DNA from: Anniella stebbinsi
Lineage: Eukaryota > Chordata > Lepidosauria > Squamata > Anniellidae
NCBI GenBank assembly: GCA_029215795.1
Contig: JARDYH010000002.1
Coordinates: 297,135,973-297,199,972 of the forward strand
DNA length: 64,000 nt
Reading direction: 5' to 3'
Positions 32,723 through 45,489 of this stretch are shown here, piece after piece; position 1 is the stretch's first letter; each line of letters starts with the position of its first letter. The notes below the pieces were generated by a model. That model did not search any database. It was given only the letters and a program-made list of their open reading frames with translations, and was not told the DNA's origin. The position numbers and the translations under genes are program-made.

Positions 32723-33927
32723 ACCCATTTCAAACCAGCTTCAGGGCAGGATATGGAGTTGAGACTGCTATGGTCGCCTTAGTGGATGATCTACGCTTGA
32801 ATATTGACATGGGGAGTGTGTCCCTGCTGGTACTTCTGGACCTCTCAGCGGCTTTCGATACCATCGACCATGGTATCCTTCTGGAATGCCTGAAGGGATT
32901 GGGACTCGGAGGCACTGTGCTTCAGTGGGTGATGCTTGGGGATAGTTGCTCCTCAAAGAAGGAGCTGCTATGTGGTGTACCACAAGGCGCCATCCTATCC
33001 CCAATGCTGTTTAACATCTACATGAAGCCGCTGGGAGAGATCATCCGGAGGCATGGGGCGGGGTGCTATCAATATGCTGATGACACCCAAATATATTTCT
33101 CTATGCCTTCGACAACAGCATCAGCTAAGGATAGTGTGTCTCCTCTGAATGAATGCTTGGAGGTGGTAATGGGCTGGATGAGGAAAAACAAACTGAAGCT
33201 GAATCCAGACAAGACGGAGGTGCTTACTGTCAAGGGCCACAACCTGGTGTTGGAGGTGTGTCAACCAGTTCTGGATGGGGTTACACTCCCCCTGAAAGGC
33301 TGTGTTCGCAGCTTAGGGGTGCTCCTGGATCCATCGCTCCAAATGATAGCCCAGATAGATGTGACGGCCAGATATGCCTACTATCAGCTTCGGCTGATAC
33401 GCCAGCTGCGCCCCTTCCTAGAGTTGGAAGACTTAAAGTCAGTAGTGTACGCGCTGGTAACTTTGAGACTCAACTTCTGCAATGTGCTGTACATAGGGCT
33501 ACCTCTGTGCCTAGTCCGGAAACTTCAACTAGTTCAAAATATGGCAACCAGGTTGGTCACCGGTACACCTAGGGGTGACCATATTACACCAGCTTTAAAA
33601 TCTCTCCACTGGCTGCCAATTAGTTTCTGGGCGAAGTACAAAGTGTTGATCATTACCTTTAAAGCCCTACATGGTTTGGGTCCAGGTTACCTGCGGGATC
33701 GCCTTTTCCCATACAATCCGCCCCGCATGCTCAGGTCCTCTGGGAAGAATTTACTTCAGTCAACAAAACCTAGACTGACAACTGTGACCCAGAGGACCTT
33801 CTCTTCTGCCTCTTCCAGATTGTGGAATGACCTGCCGGGAGAGATCCGGCAACTCACCAGTCTCCAAGAATTTAAAACAGCTATAAAGACTGATCTCTTT
33901 CAGCAGGCCTACCCAGATGAATTTTAA
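32701..33927 (+). pseudogene. L2/CR1-type LINE reverse transcriptase, catalytic and C-terminal part
   Basis: A 408-codon frame carrying FQTSFRAGYGVETAMVALVD, the metal-binding block LLDLSAAFDTIDHGILL (about residues 43-59), CGVPQGAILSPMLFNIYMKP, and the catalytic YADD at residues 125-128 (33,073-33,084) within QYADDTQIYF. Thumb and C-terminal blocks follow (GWMRKNKLKLNPDKTEVL, LHWLPISFWAKYKVLI, SSRLWNDLPGEIR). The stop after AYPDEF looks like the natural end. About 15-20 residues seem to be missing between LQW and VMLGDSC compared with the family, and the upstream part is in a different frame. The long intact frame suggests a fairly young insertion. Confidence 0.9.
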
Positions 33928-34075
33928 GTGTTTTTATTGGTGTTTTATTGGTATTTTATTGATGTATTGGTTTTATGTGCTTTTAATCACTTTTGTGTAT
34001 TTTATGTTGATGTTGTTCCCTGTCTCGATCCGGAGGGAGAGGTGGGTGATAGATGATGATGATGATGATGACAAT
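33928..34075 (+). mobile_element. 3' UTR and tail of the LINE
   Basis: T-rich 3' UTR (ttggtgttttattggtattt), then ctcgatccggagggagaggt and a (GAT)n tail at 34,050-34,070. Ending in a short tandem repeat instead of poly(A) fits L2/CR1-group elements. Confidence 0.75.
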
Positions 34076-36220
34076 AACAAGGTGCTTTTGACCTCACTAG
34101 TACCTTTTGTCATCCAGATCAGGAATTCATTTCCCAACAGTTCTATATAAGAAGCTGATATGAATATGTAGAATACGTTTGTGTCCGGTGACATTTCTGA
34201 TTGCAGATCCTTGTTGCAGAGGCAACCAAATTGGCTACCAGGCAGACAGCGATTATCAACATTGTGCATGGATACCAGTAGCTGGAACCTACTTCTGGTT
34301 GTTTTTTGTTTTTGTTTTGTAATTAGATTGAACCCTGTGTAGAAGGAAATCTTTTTTTTCTTGACTGCATTAGCAGTTTCCTGTTTGCATCCTTTGGATT
34401 TGCATAACCTTTCTGGATATCTCGATCTGGATATTTTAGGGCTTCATGTGGTTTCGGGTCACTCAGTGTTTTGTGTGTGTGTGTGTGTTTTTTAATGCTT
34501 TTTGACAGCCTGGCAATTTCACTTGAAACTTTTCCTGTGTACACACTTCCATAGTTCCCGCTCCATATGAGGGAAAAGATGTTGTGACATCATTGGTATG
34601 TCAAGTCCAAATACCCTTGTTGAACGATCTCCAGATTATGAATTGTGGGAACAGTTTGGGTTGCCTGGCTCCTTGGAAAAGTCTGCAAAGAATAGTGAAA
34701 CACAAAAGATTAATGGGGGTGGGTAAGGTCAAAATGCATGACCAGAAAAAGACTACATCTCTGTTGCAAAACTTTGTATATAGTTTATAGTTTTTATATT
34801 ATTTTGGCTCTCTACTATTTAATTTTTTTCTGTCCTCTTCATTTTTATTGTACTTCTTACTGTTTAGTCTCTGGAATTAGTCTAGCATCATTTGAAGAGT
34901 TTACTGCATTCATTGACTGTTGACTAGCCGACTAAATACTAGGCACAAAGTGTTTGTATTTTAATAAAAATGAACAAGGCTTCTTCTATTCCAGGATTTA
35001 ATGTATACAGGGAAAAGATATACTGTGCTGGCATTAATCTCATTTAAACTTTGGGGAAGAATACTGTTATAGTATATAATTTTAGAAGGAACATCTCTTA
35101 GACTGCTTTTGGTTTGCTACAGAGCCCCTTTCCCAGTGTAAACTTGGTGATTTGTTTTTTTACATTAGCATTTTGCTAACGTTATAAAATAAGCAATATT
35201 GCAGTTTTCTGTAGCTAAAACTCATGCAATTACTTGGAATCATTGCTATTGAAATAAGTCATTAACACAATTTCTGTTATTTACTTGCTCAGAAGCACTT
35301 TAATGCTAGTCGAGTGAATGAAGGCAATTTTTGCAAATGTCAAGTTATTGTCCTGTGTAGACTGCTCTCCTGCGACAAATGTAACGTGAGCGATATGCAA
35401 CACAAAGTATAATGGCAGAAAAATAGCCCATTTTGGATGTAGAAATGTGTAGAACTGACAGGTTTTTAAGAGCTGATGATATCAGACAATTTGAGCTGCA
35501 GGGATGAATATTTGCCCTCACAATCTACATGAATCCTATTACTGCCTGTTGTCCAAAAATTACATTTTTCCACTAATGTTTTGACATGCAACAATTGAGG
35601 TGCAGAAGATGTTTTTGTCTTTAAAAATAAACTCTGTGTGTTATGCCTAGTGCTGATGTTTTAGGGAAGTTGGCATAAATTTCTCCATGTTTTTTCTCTC
35701 CGGTTGTGTTCCTTGTTGCCATAATGGACAATCCATTGATCTCGCTGTTATTCTTGACATTATTATTTTTTCTTCTGCTACTTATTCCTTACTCTTTTTA
35801 AATCCAGGCTTAGCAAAATCCCATCAGTTCTTTGGACAATATCACTATCTAATTACTCCAGATCAATAGTTCTTTGTGCTTTTGGCAATGCACTATCTTT
35901 GATAATCACCCCACAACCCATTAATTGGCTATTCAGAGCCTTGAGCTTTTGTCTAACCTTTCAATTGGTATTGACGCCCACCTAGAGTCAGGTATTCCCC
36001 TTTGTCACGAAGGATAGACTTTTCCCCTTTTTATGTGCCTGGAAATCCTCTTTGAGGAACCATCCTGTCTTTCTTACTTAGGCTATATAGTCTTGGAATC
36101 CAGATCCCATTGTTCTTGGTACCTGCTCTTTAAAAAATGAAATGAAATCAAAATGATTTCATTGACAAACAATACAACATGAAAATATAACTGACATCAA
36201 GCATGAAACCTATTGACAAT
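34076..36220. other. Gene-free intronic stretch
   Basis: AT-rich with a short (GT)n at 34,474-34,489. No exon or clear transposon. Confidence 0.45.
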
Positions 36221-36221
36221 G

Positions 36222-36297
36222 ACCGGCATATAGATAGATAGATATAGATGGATATATATCCATCTATACAGATGGATATATACAGATATATACAACT
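36222..36297. repeat. (GATA)-derived microsatellite with palindrome
   Basis: atagatagatagatatagat leads into a perfect 24 bp palindrome at 36,244-36,267 centred on ggatatatatcc, then gatggatatatacagatata. Confidence 0.85.
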
Positions 36298-36709
36298 CTG
36301 AACTAGGGAGTATTAGTTAGTATGTACCTTTGCTCTTTGATTAATTTCTCTAGTAAGGCAAAATCCCATAGTCTTCCTTTCCAACTTTCAATTGACAGTC
36401 CACTTGTAGATTTGCAGACTGACACAGTTTCTATTCTTGGTGCAGTCCAGAAGAACGTTAGTAAATCCTTATGCAGTAGAAGCTTGTTGTCTCCCACAAA
36501 GAGGGACAGCAGTCTCAATTACTCTCTCTTACATATGTCCTGATCTGTAACTATTCTTGAGAAATGAAATAACTTTATCTGGAATCTCTTTTTGACTTTG
36601 CAGTCCCATCCCATGTGTTTAAATCAATAATTCCATTGATCTCGCGGTTGTTCGTGACATTGGGATCTTTTAGCACAGCCTCTCCAGCATTGGCACTGTT
36701 CCCTTTGTA

Positions 36710-36940
36710 AATATTTTATTTATTTATTGCATTTATAGTTCACCTTTTTTCCTCCAAGGAACCCAAGACAGCATACATAATCCTTCCCCTCCCCACTTTA
36801 TCCTTGCAACAACAACCCTGTGAGGTAGGTTGTGACTGACCCAAAGTCACCCAGTGAGCTTCCATGGCTGAGTGGGGACTAGAATACAAATCTCCCGACT
36901 CCCAGTCAGACACTTGAACCACTATACCACACTGGCTCTC
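36710..36940 (-). mobile_element. tRNA-derived SINE with LINE-like 3' tail
   Basis: Reading the minus strand: agagccagtgtggtatagtg (box A region), a box B-like block, gtgactttgggtcagtcac, cctcacagggttgttgttgc, and the 3' end cttgggttccttggagg, then aataaataaa. The same family is at 52,177-52,400 and 12,965-13,160. The tail resembles LINE 3' ends, the usual arrangement for SINEs mobilised by a LINE. About 230 bp, nearly full length. Confidence 0.8.
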
Positions 36941-37002
36941 TATATAACAGATTTTTACTTTTGTGAAATGCCATCTCTAGGCAGTTTGCAATTTGTCCCT
37001 TG

Positions 37003-37260
37003 CAAGGACAGCTCAGGCCCTCTGGCCCCTGTGCACAGGCAGCCCCTACTGCTGGTGGCCACAATGTAGCGCTTTCGGGACAAGTGCTCAAATGAGCTAA
37101 AACACTCTTTTTTGGGTGTGACCTGCCCTTTCCAAAAATGAGCGTTTCCACTCATTTCGGCACTTGGCCACAGAAGTGCTACATTGCAGCTGCCAGGGGT
37201 AGGGGCCGTGTGCACAGCGGCAGGGTTAGCCATGTGGTCACAACAGGCAAGGGACTAATT
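37003..37260. mobile_element. Long inverted repeat (unnamed MITE)
   Basis: The left arm (gcccctgtgcacaggcagcc, ccacaatgtagcgcttt, gggacaagtgctc) is mirrored by the right arm (ggcacttggccacagaagtg, ctacattgcagctgcc, ggggccgtgtgcac). The centre is near 37,115 (gggtgtgacc). The arms span 80-100 bp, GC-rich against AT-rich surroundings. No ORF. Confidence 0.6.
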
Positions 37261-39371
37261 GAATACAGCCCTAAATATTGTTTTAATTGCATTTGCCTTC
37301 AGCTTAGATGAAATTGATTTGTATGGGGATACAGCTTAGTTGCCTGTTCCTGAGACCCCAAGGTTCTTATTCGCATTGTTTCTCTTTATGTGTTTATGTA
37401 TTGGATCTCTTTATTCTGTTATGTGTTATGGAACGGTCTTGATGGCCCCCTTTATGCTGCCCACAAGTTCTTCACCTTTGCTGAAAATCATGGTAGATGC
37501 CCACTGCACCCACTTTTTCTGGATTTTTACCTGCTCCTGAGAGGGTTTGGTGGGCTGCTTTTCTGCCTGATACCCTGTTGACAATTCAGCAAGGCAACAC
37601 TGGAAAAGCTCTGATTTTGTCTGTGTTTCTCTCCCCCACATCCCACCCCGGCATAGCCGGAGTTAGTTGGGATTGTTGTGTAAACTAGTCAGTGTGCTCT
37701 GCAAACCAGCCATAAATAGAGTTCCCATCACTTCATCCCCTATTCTGCATATTCTCCATCTTATTTTCTTCCAAAATTAGCCTAATCATATGAAGTGCAT
37801 TTGTCCAGGAGACAGCACCGCCCGTCTGTACTGGAGCGGAAAGAGCCTTTGGCACCGTTGTTCTCAGATGTGGTGAGGAGAACTGTTTGTAAGCAGGAAA
37901 AGGGGATGTTCTGTTGCAAGGTCTAATGATTGAGTGAGATGTGCCACACGTACAAACTCCTTTAACAGATTATGCTTGAAGGGAGCTTTATCTGATTACC
38001 AGAACTATGTTGCTGCCCTCCACCCCTGAGTTCATGCAGCTTCCTCATCCCATCACTGACATTTCTGTGTTAGGCATGGATGCCTGCAGGACGGAAAGTT
38101 AGATATGCAGACCTTCATGGGTATAAGCCTCCCTGGGAACCCCTGTGGAAACCTATGCACGTAGAGGATGCCATGTGTAGGTTTCCCCTTGTGGGGCCAA
38201 ATTACATGTTACTTCTATTGCTTGGTTTTGCATGCCCAGGTTTTTGTTTTTAATTTAATAATTTCTATTGAGCCAATAGATTCCTTCCCCCCCCCCCCCC
38301 CCCCACTAATTGCAGTGCAGAGGTAGCACTGGATGGTTTGGATCACATTTGGGGGGAGAAGGATTAAACGTTCCCTCGTTGCATTCTGTGGTTGCTACCC
38401 ACGCAGTAAAAATAACATCTCTTTTAGTCCTCAGGCATGGATCTTGGAGGCGGGCTGAAGCAACTGTGCAAATTCAGGAGTTGGGCCAGTAGTTACATGG
38501 AAACCCCTTCACATATATAATGCGTGAATAGGGCTCTAATAGTAGTGTAAATTTGTACTAGCAAACAGGTTAAGTCCGAAGCATTAGAGGGGTTTAGAGG
38601 CAGACAGGGCAGCCCTGATTGCCCTGCCTTCTTGTTTTACATAGGATGGTCTCCGATTGTTCTAGTGCAAGCAGGTGTTGTTCTGCCACAACATCTATAG
38701 CCAGAGAACGTATTGAGCTGTATATCTACCATTAGCTGCTGCTTACCTGAACCATAACCCTGATTACAGTTATGTGTGCTCAAGTCCCATTGAGTCACTG
38801 GGAGTTCATCATGGGCATTTTGTATGCAGGATTACAGATCGCTTGAAAGAAAGCACTATTTTAGTATTTCAGTGGATATAAAATTTGGAACCACAAACGC
38901 TCCTATGTAAAAATACTGTTATTTTTAATTTATTTGTTTTGTATTAAATTTTGTATATTTTATTGCCCTTAACTTTGTTTTTACATTAGCTTGTATTCTG
39001 TTAGGGCTAGAACATTTGTGTGTTTGTGCCTTTGAATATACTCATTAGGGTGATAGAATATTTCACAGATGCTTTGGTAATGCTTTATGAATGTTGACAT
39101 GTTTGGTTACAGTAATAGGCCTGGTGTCTGATTAAAGAAAATATATTCAATGGATCATATTGATTTTAGTTGAATAATATATAGATGAATTGATCAAATT
39201 TGCATATGAACAAAGCAATATTAAAGAAACAACTTCTTGTGTTTTAAAGATGTTTTGCAGGAAGCAGCATCTCAAAAGATGCTTTCCTTCCTATGTGTGC
39301 GAGAAGGAGTGCCTCTCCTAAGATGGTGCCTGCTGCTTATGGTTTTCATAGATAATAGTACAAAAATAATT
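37261..39371. other. Gene-free intronic stretch with poly(C)
   Basis: No exon supported. Contains a poly(C) run at 38,287-38,304. Confidence 0.45.
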
Positions 39372-39505
39372 TAGGGCACAATCCAGTGTTTGTTTAGACA
39401 TAAAAAGTCTTACAAGTCCCAGCATACTTCCAGCCAGCAATGCTGCCTGGAGCATGCTGGGAATTGTAAGACTTTTTTTCTATCTAAATATGCAGAGGAT
39501 TGCAA
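39372..39505. mobile_element. Palindromic MITE family C, copy 2
   Basis: tagggcacaatccagtgttt, acaagtcccagcatacttcc and gcctggagcatgctgggaat form an inverted pair. The right end is aaatatgcagaggattgc. Homologous to 17,456-17,572. Confidence 0.7.
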
Positions 39506-40182
39506 CCTGGATTGTTAAAATCTGTGTAATTTAATTGCATCCTACTACATTCATGTAACTGATGAATCATCTAAGCATTGTAGTCCTAGTAAGAAGTGAT
39601 ACAGTAGCAGAGCAATTACGGGGTCAACAGTTATGGTGTCAATAGTGATGGTGCCAAGAGTAAGAGAGTACTAAAGAACATAGGTTAGGTAGTCTCTTGC
39701 TCAATGTCTCTTGTATCACTGCACAGATCAGGATCGATCTTGTCAAATATGCATGTAGCAACTAACATTAGGGGTGTTCCATAACAACTTTTCATGAATT
39801 GATAATTTAAGTTGTATATCAATATTTTAAGCATGATGAAATGCTGACTCTTCTTTTAAATGGATATGGAAATCATATTTTCACAATGGTAAGAGATATT
39901 TGGAGTGGTCTTATGGGAGATTCATACATTACAAAGACAAAATCACAGAAGGAATTACCTGCACTTTAGCCTTAAAGTCATATGTTCCGTAGAAATACTA
40001 ATAGTGAATATTAATATGGATACTACTTTGTTGAGCAGAAAAAATCCTTATTAAACCATTCACCCTTTCAGTTTCAAAATGAAGATCTGATAAAGGAACT
40101 GATCCTACATGTTTGTTGATGTAGCACTTGTGTGGTTAAATGTCATATTCATAACTGGTAGTGCAGCCACTTGAAATAACAT

Positions 40183-40660
40183 ATTTATTTATTTAAAACA
40201 TTTCTTAGCCGTCTTTCAGGGCAGAAGCTCTCCCAAGGCGGCTTACAACCATATATAAAACAGTATACACATTAAAAGCAATAAAAACATAGAAAGTGAA
40301 ATATCAATTAAATCAAAACAATAAAAGTTAACATTAAATCCTAGTAATAAAATAGCAAGTAATAAAACAGCAAGGGCAACAGCAGTAAAGCAGTATTCCA
40401 TTATGAGAGGGCCATAGTAAAATAAAACATTTTTAAGCCCTTCTTAAAAGACTGTAAGGCTGGTGCATGGCAGATCATCGGTGGGAGTTTGTTTCACAGG
40501 TGAGGGGCCTCTACTGAGAAGGCCCTCTCCCGTCTGGAGATCCACCTAATATCTCTCACTGGTGGGCAGGTGAGAAGGGCCTCTCTTTTTGATCTTAAAG
40601 TGTGGGCAGGATGATATGGGTGGAGGCGGTCCTTCAAGTAGCTTGGTCCCATGTTTGTTA
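40183..40660 (-). pseudogene. L2/CR1-type LINE 3' fragment, antisense
   Basis: Minus-strand translation gives LTNMGPSYLKDRLHPYHPAH, then TLRSKREALLTCPPV and RRERAFSVEAPHL. This matches the C-terminal tail of the reverse transcriptase at 32,701-33,927. Downstream on the minus strand come a 3' UTR and an end with gccgccttgggagagcttct, then aaataaataaata. It is 5' truncated. Minus-strand coding resemblance fades beyond about 40,680. Confidence 0.7.
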
Positions 40661-41618
40661 ATATTGGGCTATTAATATTAGTGCTGAGGTAAAAGGGAAG
40701 TAGGACTTGCAAATATCCCCTGTACCCCAATTTATCTCCCTTTTCAGCTTCAATATTGGAGAAGAGGGGGAACACATTTCCATTGCTGAGACAAATAGAC
40801 TGATACAATGCTTCCTCCCAGTGTAATCTGTGTGTAATTGGCTTGTTGGGGCAGACTATAGCTGAGGAGATACATTCAGATGTGCAGCTGAGTACACATT
40901 CCAGGCCTGGCATCAGAAGTTGGCATGAGCAAGCAGCCGCTTGAGGCAGAAAGTCAGAAAGGCCTATCCCAACTCCTCAGCCTGCTGCCGTTGTGATCCT
41001 TTTTGTCCACCTCACCCACTCAGATGGCCCTGCTGGCAAAAGGCTTGCTGATGGATAATGAAATACAGCACAGTGTTGCAAGAAATGGAGGGTTGCCGCA
41101 TTCTGTCTCCCTTCCTTCAGGTTGAGTCCAATGTGACGACTTAATTTTCTGTCTGTGATGTTGTCACATTGCTGTCACATTATTGGTGCCATGGCATCAT
41201 CACGTTCATTATATGTTCATTGATTGGTTGATATCATATGGTAAAGATAGAAGCTGTGGCAAATTGAGGCTGAACGTGGCATGAACAAATGTGAAAGACA
41301 ACAAACGTTTTTTTCCACAACACACTTTCTAAATCTACTTTTCACATTGAAAAGGTGGCATAGCAGTAGTTTATAATAACCCTTTCAACGAATGCTAGTA
41401 TTCATACGGGAAAGTTGTACATTTTGTCACTCCAGTTCAATCATAACTGGAGTGATTGAAGTGAAGAGTCAATACTGGATGCTTCTTTTATTGGAAATTA
41501 ATAATAGATTTTAAGGGGTAGCAAATTTATTTCTCATTATAAAAACTCATGAAAATTATGTGTACTGTACTGTAATATTAATTCAAATAGATGTAAGCAC
41601 ATGTGTTGCTACTACTAC

Positions 41619-41650
41619 TATAGTTGTTGTTGTTGTTGTTGTTGTTATTA
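41619..41650. repeat. (GTT)n microsatellite
   Basis: About eight GTT units, preceded by actactacta. Confidence 0.93.
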
Positions 41651-42297
41651 GGCCAATAGCCATTTCACTTAATTTTAGTTTTCTTAAATGTGAAATAGAG
41701 ACAGCAAAACAGGAAATGTTGCAATTGCTGATGAAATAAATTCCTTTGATGCTTTGAGAGGTCAAATCGTATGTGTTTCTAAGCAAGCATTCCCCAAGGC
41801 GGACAATGTGAGAGATGTCTCTTCCCGTTGTTAATGCCCCACCTTCACAGAAGAAAATTAAAGAGGATACTGTGAAGAAGACGACTATGGATTTAATCTT
41901 CTCTGTAATGTTGGTGTTGAAATTGTTGGCAGTTTGGGTGTATTTGGAGAAGCAGAGTGGATTATGACAGTTTTGGATTGCCTACTATCAAGGGGTAGTG
42001 GTGGGAAGCTTCAGTTGATTTACGGCTATGCTTTAGGGAAGAAGGGAAGAAAGCAATGATTTCATGATGCTTGCTATATCTAAGTAGAAGTTTTTATCAC
42101 TTTTATTTGGAACATCATATAGCTTTGAGTCCCCTTTCATATGAGAATCTTAGCATATTTCCATTTCAACAGCTGGGCATCTGAATAATGTTTCTTTTTA
42201 GAATAAACTAACAGCATATTTCATCACACTGGCCCTTCATTAAGGAAGATGCCTGTTCAAGTGATCGTGGATGACATAATTAAGGGTACAAAAGTCC

Positions 42298-42990
42298 ATG
42301 GACCCAGTTGCTGCTAGCACCAAAAAAATTGGCCCTTACACCCTGGTTGCTGAAGAGGATAGGGAACCATGTTCTGCTCTGCTCATGTATGCTACTGTGT
42401 ATGGGACCTCGCCAGAAACACCTGTTACGTTCCTAGTCTGTAATCATACCTGGCAACCAGTCCATGAGCAAGGAGTTGGAGCAAAGGCTCTAGGGGAGCT
42501 TGTTTACCCAGCAAAGGCCTGTGAAAAGACTGAGTGCTGTCAGCTATTTCTCTTCTGGGTCCAGCAGTTGCAGCTGGGTCTACTTCCTTATTGTCTGCAG
42601 CTGGGATGTTTCCCTCCTCCCCAGTAGATCCTTGTTCCTGAATAGACCTTGGGCAAAAGGGTCTTCTGATGATTAGCAGGCACAACGATGATGACTCTGA
42701 GTCAGTGCTGTAGAGAGCCACGGAACAAGGGAGGAGAGTCAGGAAACAAGGCTGGACTCAGGATGGGGTTTCAGGTGAGCCATCACTGTGACGGGATTTC
42801 TCAGGTTGTTCTGTGAGACTAGGGTTTTACAGGATTTCTCTTCTGAAGAGGTTTCCCCTGGGCTTGGATTGGACAGGAGCCTGACACAACCACTCACTGG
42901 ACAAAGTATTCCAAAGTCAGGGGCTATGATTTCCTGATAGGCTTTCAATCCATTCTGTAAGATTCCCAGCAAAGTTATTTCTTCCATTCC
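42298..42990. other. Unrecognised block open on both strands
   Basis: Open frames of 109 (+), 98 (-) and 82 (-) codons overlap here. Composition is less AT-rich than the neighbours, and the block has the feel of a repeat body or old transposon leader. None of the peptides matches a family I know, and no splice sites frame them convincingly. Not called as a gene. Confidence 0.35.
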
Positions 42991-43244
42991 TTATTAAAAA
43001 TACTGATCTAATGAATGTATCTTTTACTGATAGACATTAAGGGATGCTCCAAGTCATGATCAGTTTCCTAGTATGTGATTAGAGTGACCATATCATAATG
43101 TGAATTCTTGGCAGTTTGGATTTTGTTCTGTAGCAGTTAAAGAATGTAGTTCTAAAATCCATATGGGAGAAAACACTATAAGTTATCATGCTACTGCCAC
43201 CCCATGCAACAGAACAACATGTGGGTTATCCCATCTGTGTAATA

Positions 43245-43275
43245 AAATAATAATAATAATAATAATAATAATTAA
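43245..43275. repeat. (AAT)n microsatellite
   Basis: About nine AAT units followed by attaattaat. Confidence 0.93.
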
Positions 43276-44929
43276 TTAATATAACCACAATAGCTACAAC
43301 TACTTGGGTCTCACTGCCACAGTTTTTAATAATGTTTCCAGTTATACCTCACTTAGAGGTTATTGCTTTTAAAGCTTCTTAAATTAAATATTTTGGTTCC
43401 TATTACTAATAGATAAGAGAGTCTTCCCTAGGTAAATAAGCCCTCAATAGCTTTTCCTTTAGACCAGATTTCCCTAAACACCACCTCATGAACAGGAACA
43501 GATTTAGGAAAGTCTCTACATGTCCTCACAAACAAGAACAGATTCTGTACACGTTTTCCTCTGCCTCCAGCTTTTCCTGCTGCTGCTGGTTTATAGGATG
43601 AATCAGATGTTTCAGGAATTACTTGTAGAAGTTCCTTCTGGGCAGACATAAAATAGGAACTGTATTATATATAACTTGATCTGTTAACAAAATTGTCATT
43701 TTTTGTTGGTTTAAATTTAAAGCAAACAGTAAATTAAATTTAACCAAACTAAACAACTATTAAATATTAAATTCAAACAAACATTAAATGTTAAATATAA
43801 ATGTAAAATACAAAATTAAATATGAATGTATAGTTTATTCAGGTGATGAGATTACTTCAGTTATTAATTTTAGTGATGATTACAGGAACAAACCAAGCTA
43901 TACATAATGTGTTTTAGGTTCGTAAAGTAATTTAGATATGTAAGGAGCACTAAAATAAAAATAAGGATTGCATATTTGTCCTTTTTCTGTTTTCGTCTGG
44001 ACACCCCCCCCCCCCCCACTGGAAAATTCATCACCACCACCTTCAGAATTTCTGGAAATTTTAAATCTCTAAAAGTAAAATGTTAGGACTTACAAACAGC
44101 TCTTCAGACAAGGAAACTTCTGATATAACCATGATATCCTTGCAAAGAAACCCCTCCCTTCTGCCTGGTGGCTGTCAGCCAATTCCTTAATGTTAGATTT
44201 ATGTGAGTCAGATTGGTGCTTTATTGAGATACTTTTCTCCCTTGATGTTGTTTTAACAGTAGTCCCTCTCCAGTTTTCTCTGAAGCTCTTAACACATCAT
44301 TAGAGAACAATCACATCGCCTGTAGACAATATCTGCAGGGGGCATAGGATTTTTCAGATTCCTGGATCCCAGATTGGAGACATTGTTCCAACCTCAGACC
44401 CAGGAGTCCGGGCTGCCAGGCCCCTCTTTCTCCACCACATAAGTGGTGTGGAGAGAACTGCATTAGCTGCCTCTACAGGGTCATAAATGTGAGCTTGGAC
44501 AGGAGGGAAAGGGGACATTTCTGTGGGCAGGGAGGGGAGGAGACCGGGGTGGACAGCTCATAAAAAAAATATCTTCTGGCCATTCCAGCCTCCTTCCTTC
44601 TCACTCTGTAGAGCCCCAGCTAGATGGGCAAAATTCCCTGTCTAGCAAAAAGAAAGAGGGGAGAAGGGGTGCCTAAACCCTGCATGCCTGCATTTGTCCC
44701 CCTTAGTATCTGAATGCTTCACCCCCCCCCCCCCATTTGTAGATTGTCCCCTGGCTTCAATTTAGAATCATTGCTTTAGAGCATTACACTGCTCAGCATT
44801 TCTTCTCATGCATTTGCATTTAGCAAGGAAGCTAGTTAAAATCAGGACTTCTTTAGCATGGATTGCCAGAACTCTCATTCATCTCATTGCCATGTGTCTC
44901 ATTCATTCAGATTGAAAAATCAATATGCA

Positions 44930-45290
44930 TTAAAAGTAAGGTAAAATAAACCAAGCAACAAAGAAAACCTTAGGATGTAGTAGCTCTAGCCTAATCTGTT
45001 CTAATTGACCATTCCAAACATTTTTGCATAGTATCTCCACCACCTGCATAGAGTAGGTTGAGCTACTAGCAACTGCCCTCGGGGACCCCCAGAGACCATT
45101 GCAACAACATTCCCTGTTGCTTATCTTTTTGACACTGATACTGTGCACATTGGTTAGTGTCATTACTGAAGAGGCTTCTTTTTTCTCTCCAAAGGGGAAA
45201 AAATGACCACTGGCCCATTTAATTTCAAGTGTGGTATCTGGGTTGTCTTCTATCCATGCCATAGTGGTGCTTGACACAGGGCTGGCCCTA
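44930..45290 (-). pseudogene. Unrecognised coding remnant, downstream block
   Basis: Minus-strand frame reading STTMAWIEDNPDTTLEIKWA, then FFPFGEKKEASSVMTLTNVH, then YSMQVVEILCKNVWNGQLEQ and LELLHPKVFF, before a stop. Amino-acid composition is balanced and protein-like, unlike the repeat-driven frames nearby. It lies on the same strand as, and downstream of, the block at 45,490-45,858, separated by a short repeat. The two could be one interrupted sequence. I do not recognise the protein. Candidates are a processed pseudogene or an old inserted gene. Confidence 0.45.
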
Positions 45291-45475
45291 TCATTAAGTA
45301 GAGTGAAACGACAACTGCAAGCAGCAGATGCTGGGGGCAGCAGTGGAAGCAACATGGCTGTTCCTCCTGAATCCCCCCGTTATTCCCTTCTGAGCTATGT
45401 GTGCCACGTAGCCTGCTCTATGTCCCTTAAGCTAGCCTGCAGCTCTCACTCACCCATGGTAGAGCAGGTGTCCCA
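45277..45475. repeat. Short interspersed repeat splitting the coding remnant
   Basis: acagggctggccctatcatt, aagtagagtgaaacgacaac and gcagcagatgctgggggcag resemble a repeat common in squamate DNA. It sits between the two minus-strand coding blocks. Confidence 0.5.
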
Positions 45476-45489
45476 TCATAAATATTTGA

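Noticed and set aside
39249..39266. atgttttgcaggaag as the DVFQQ microexon
   Set aside because: It is 15 nt but not followed by GT, and the acceptor context is poor.
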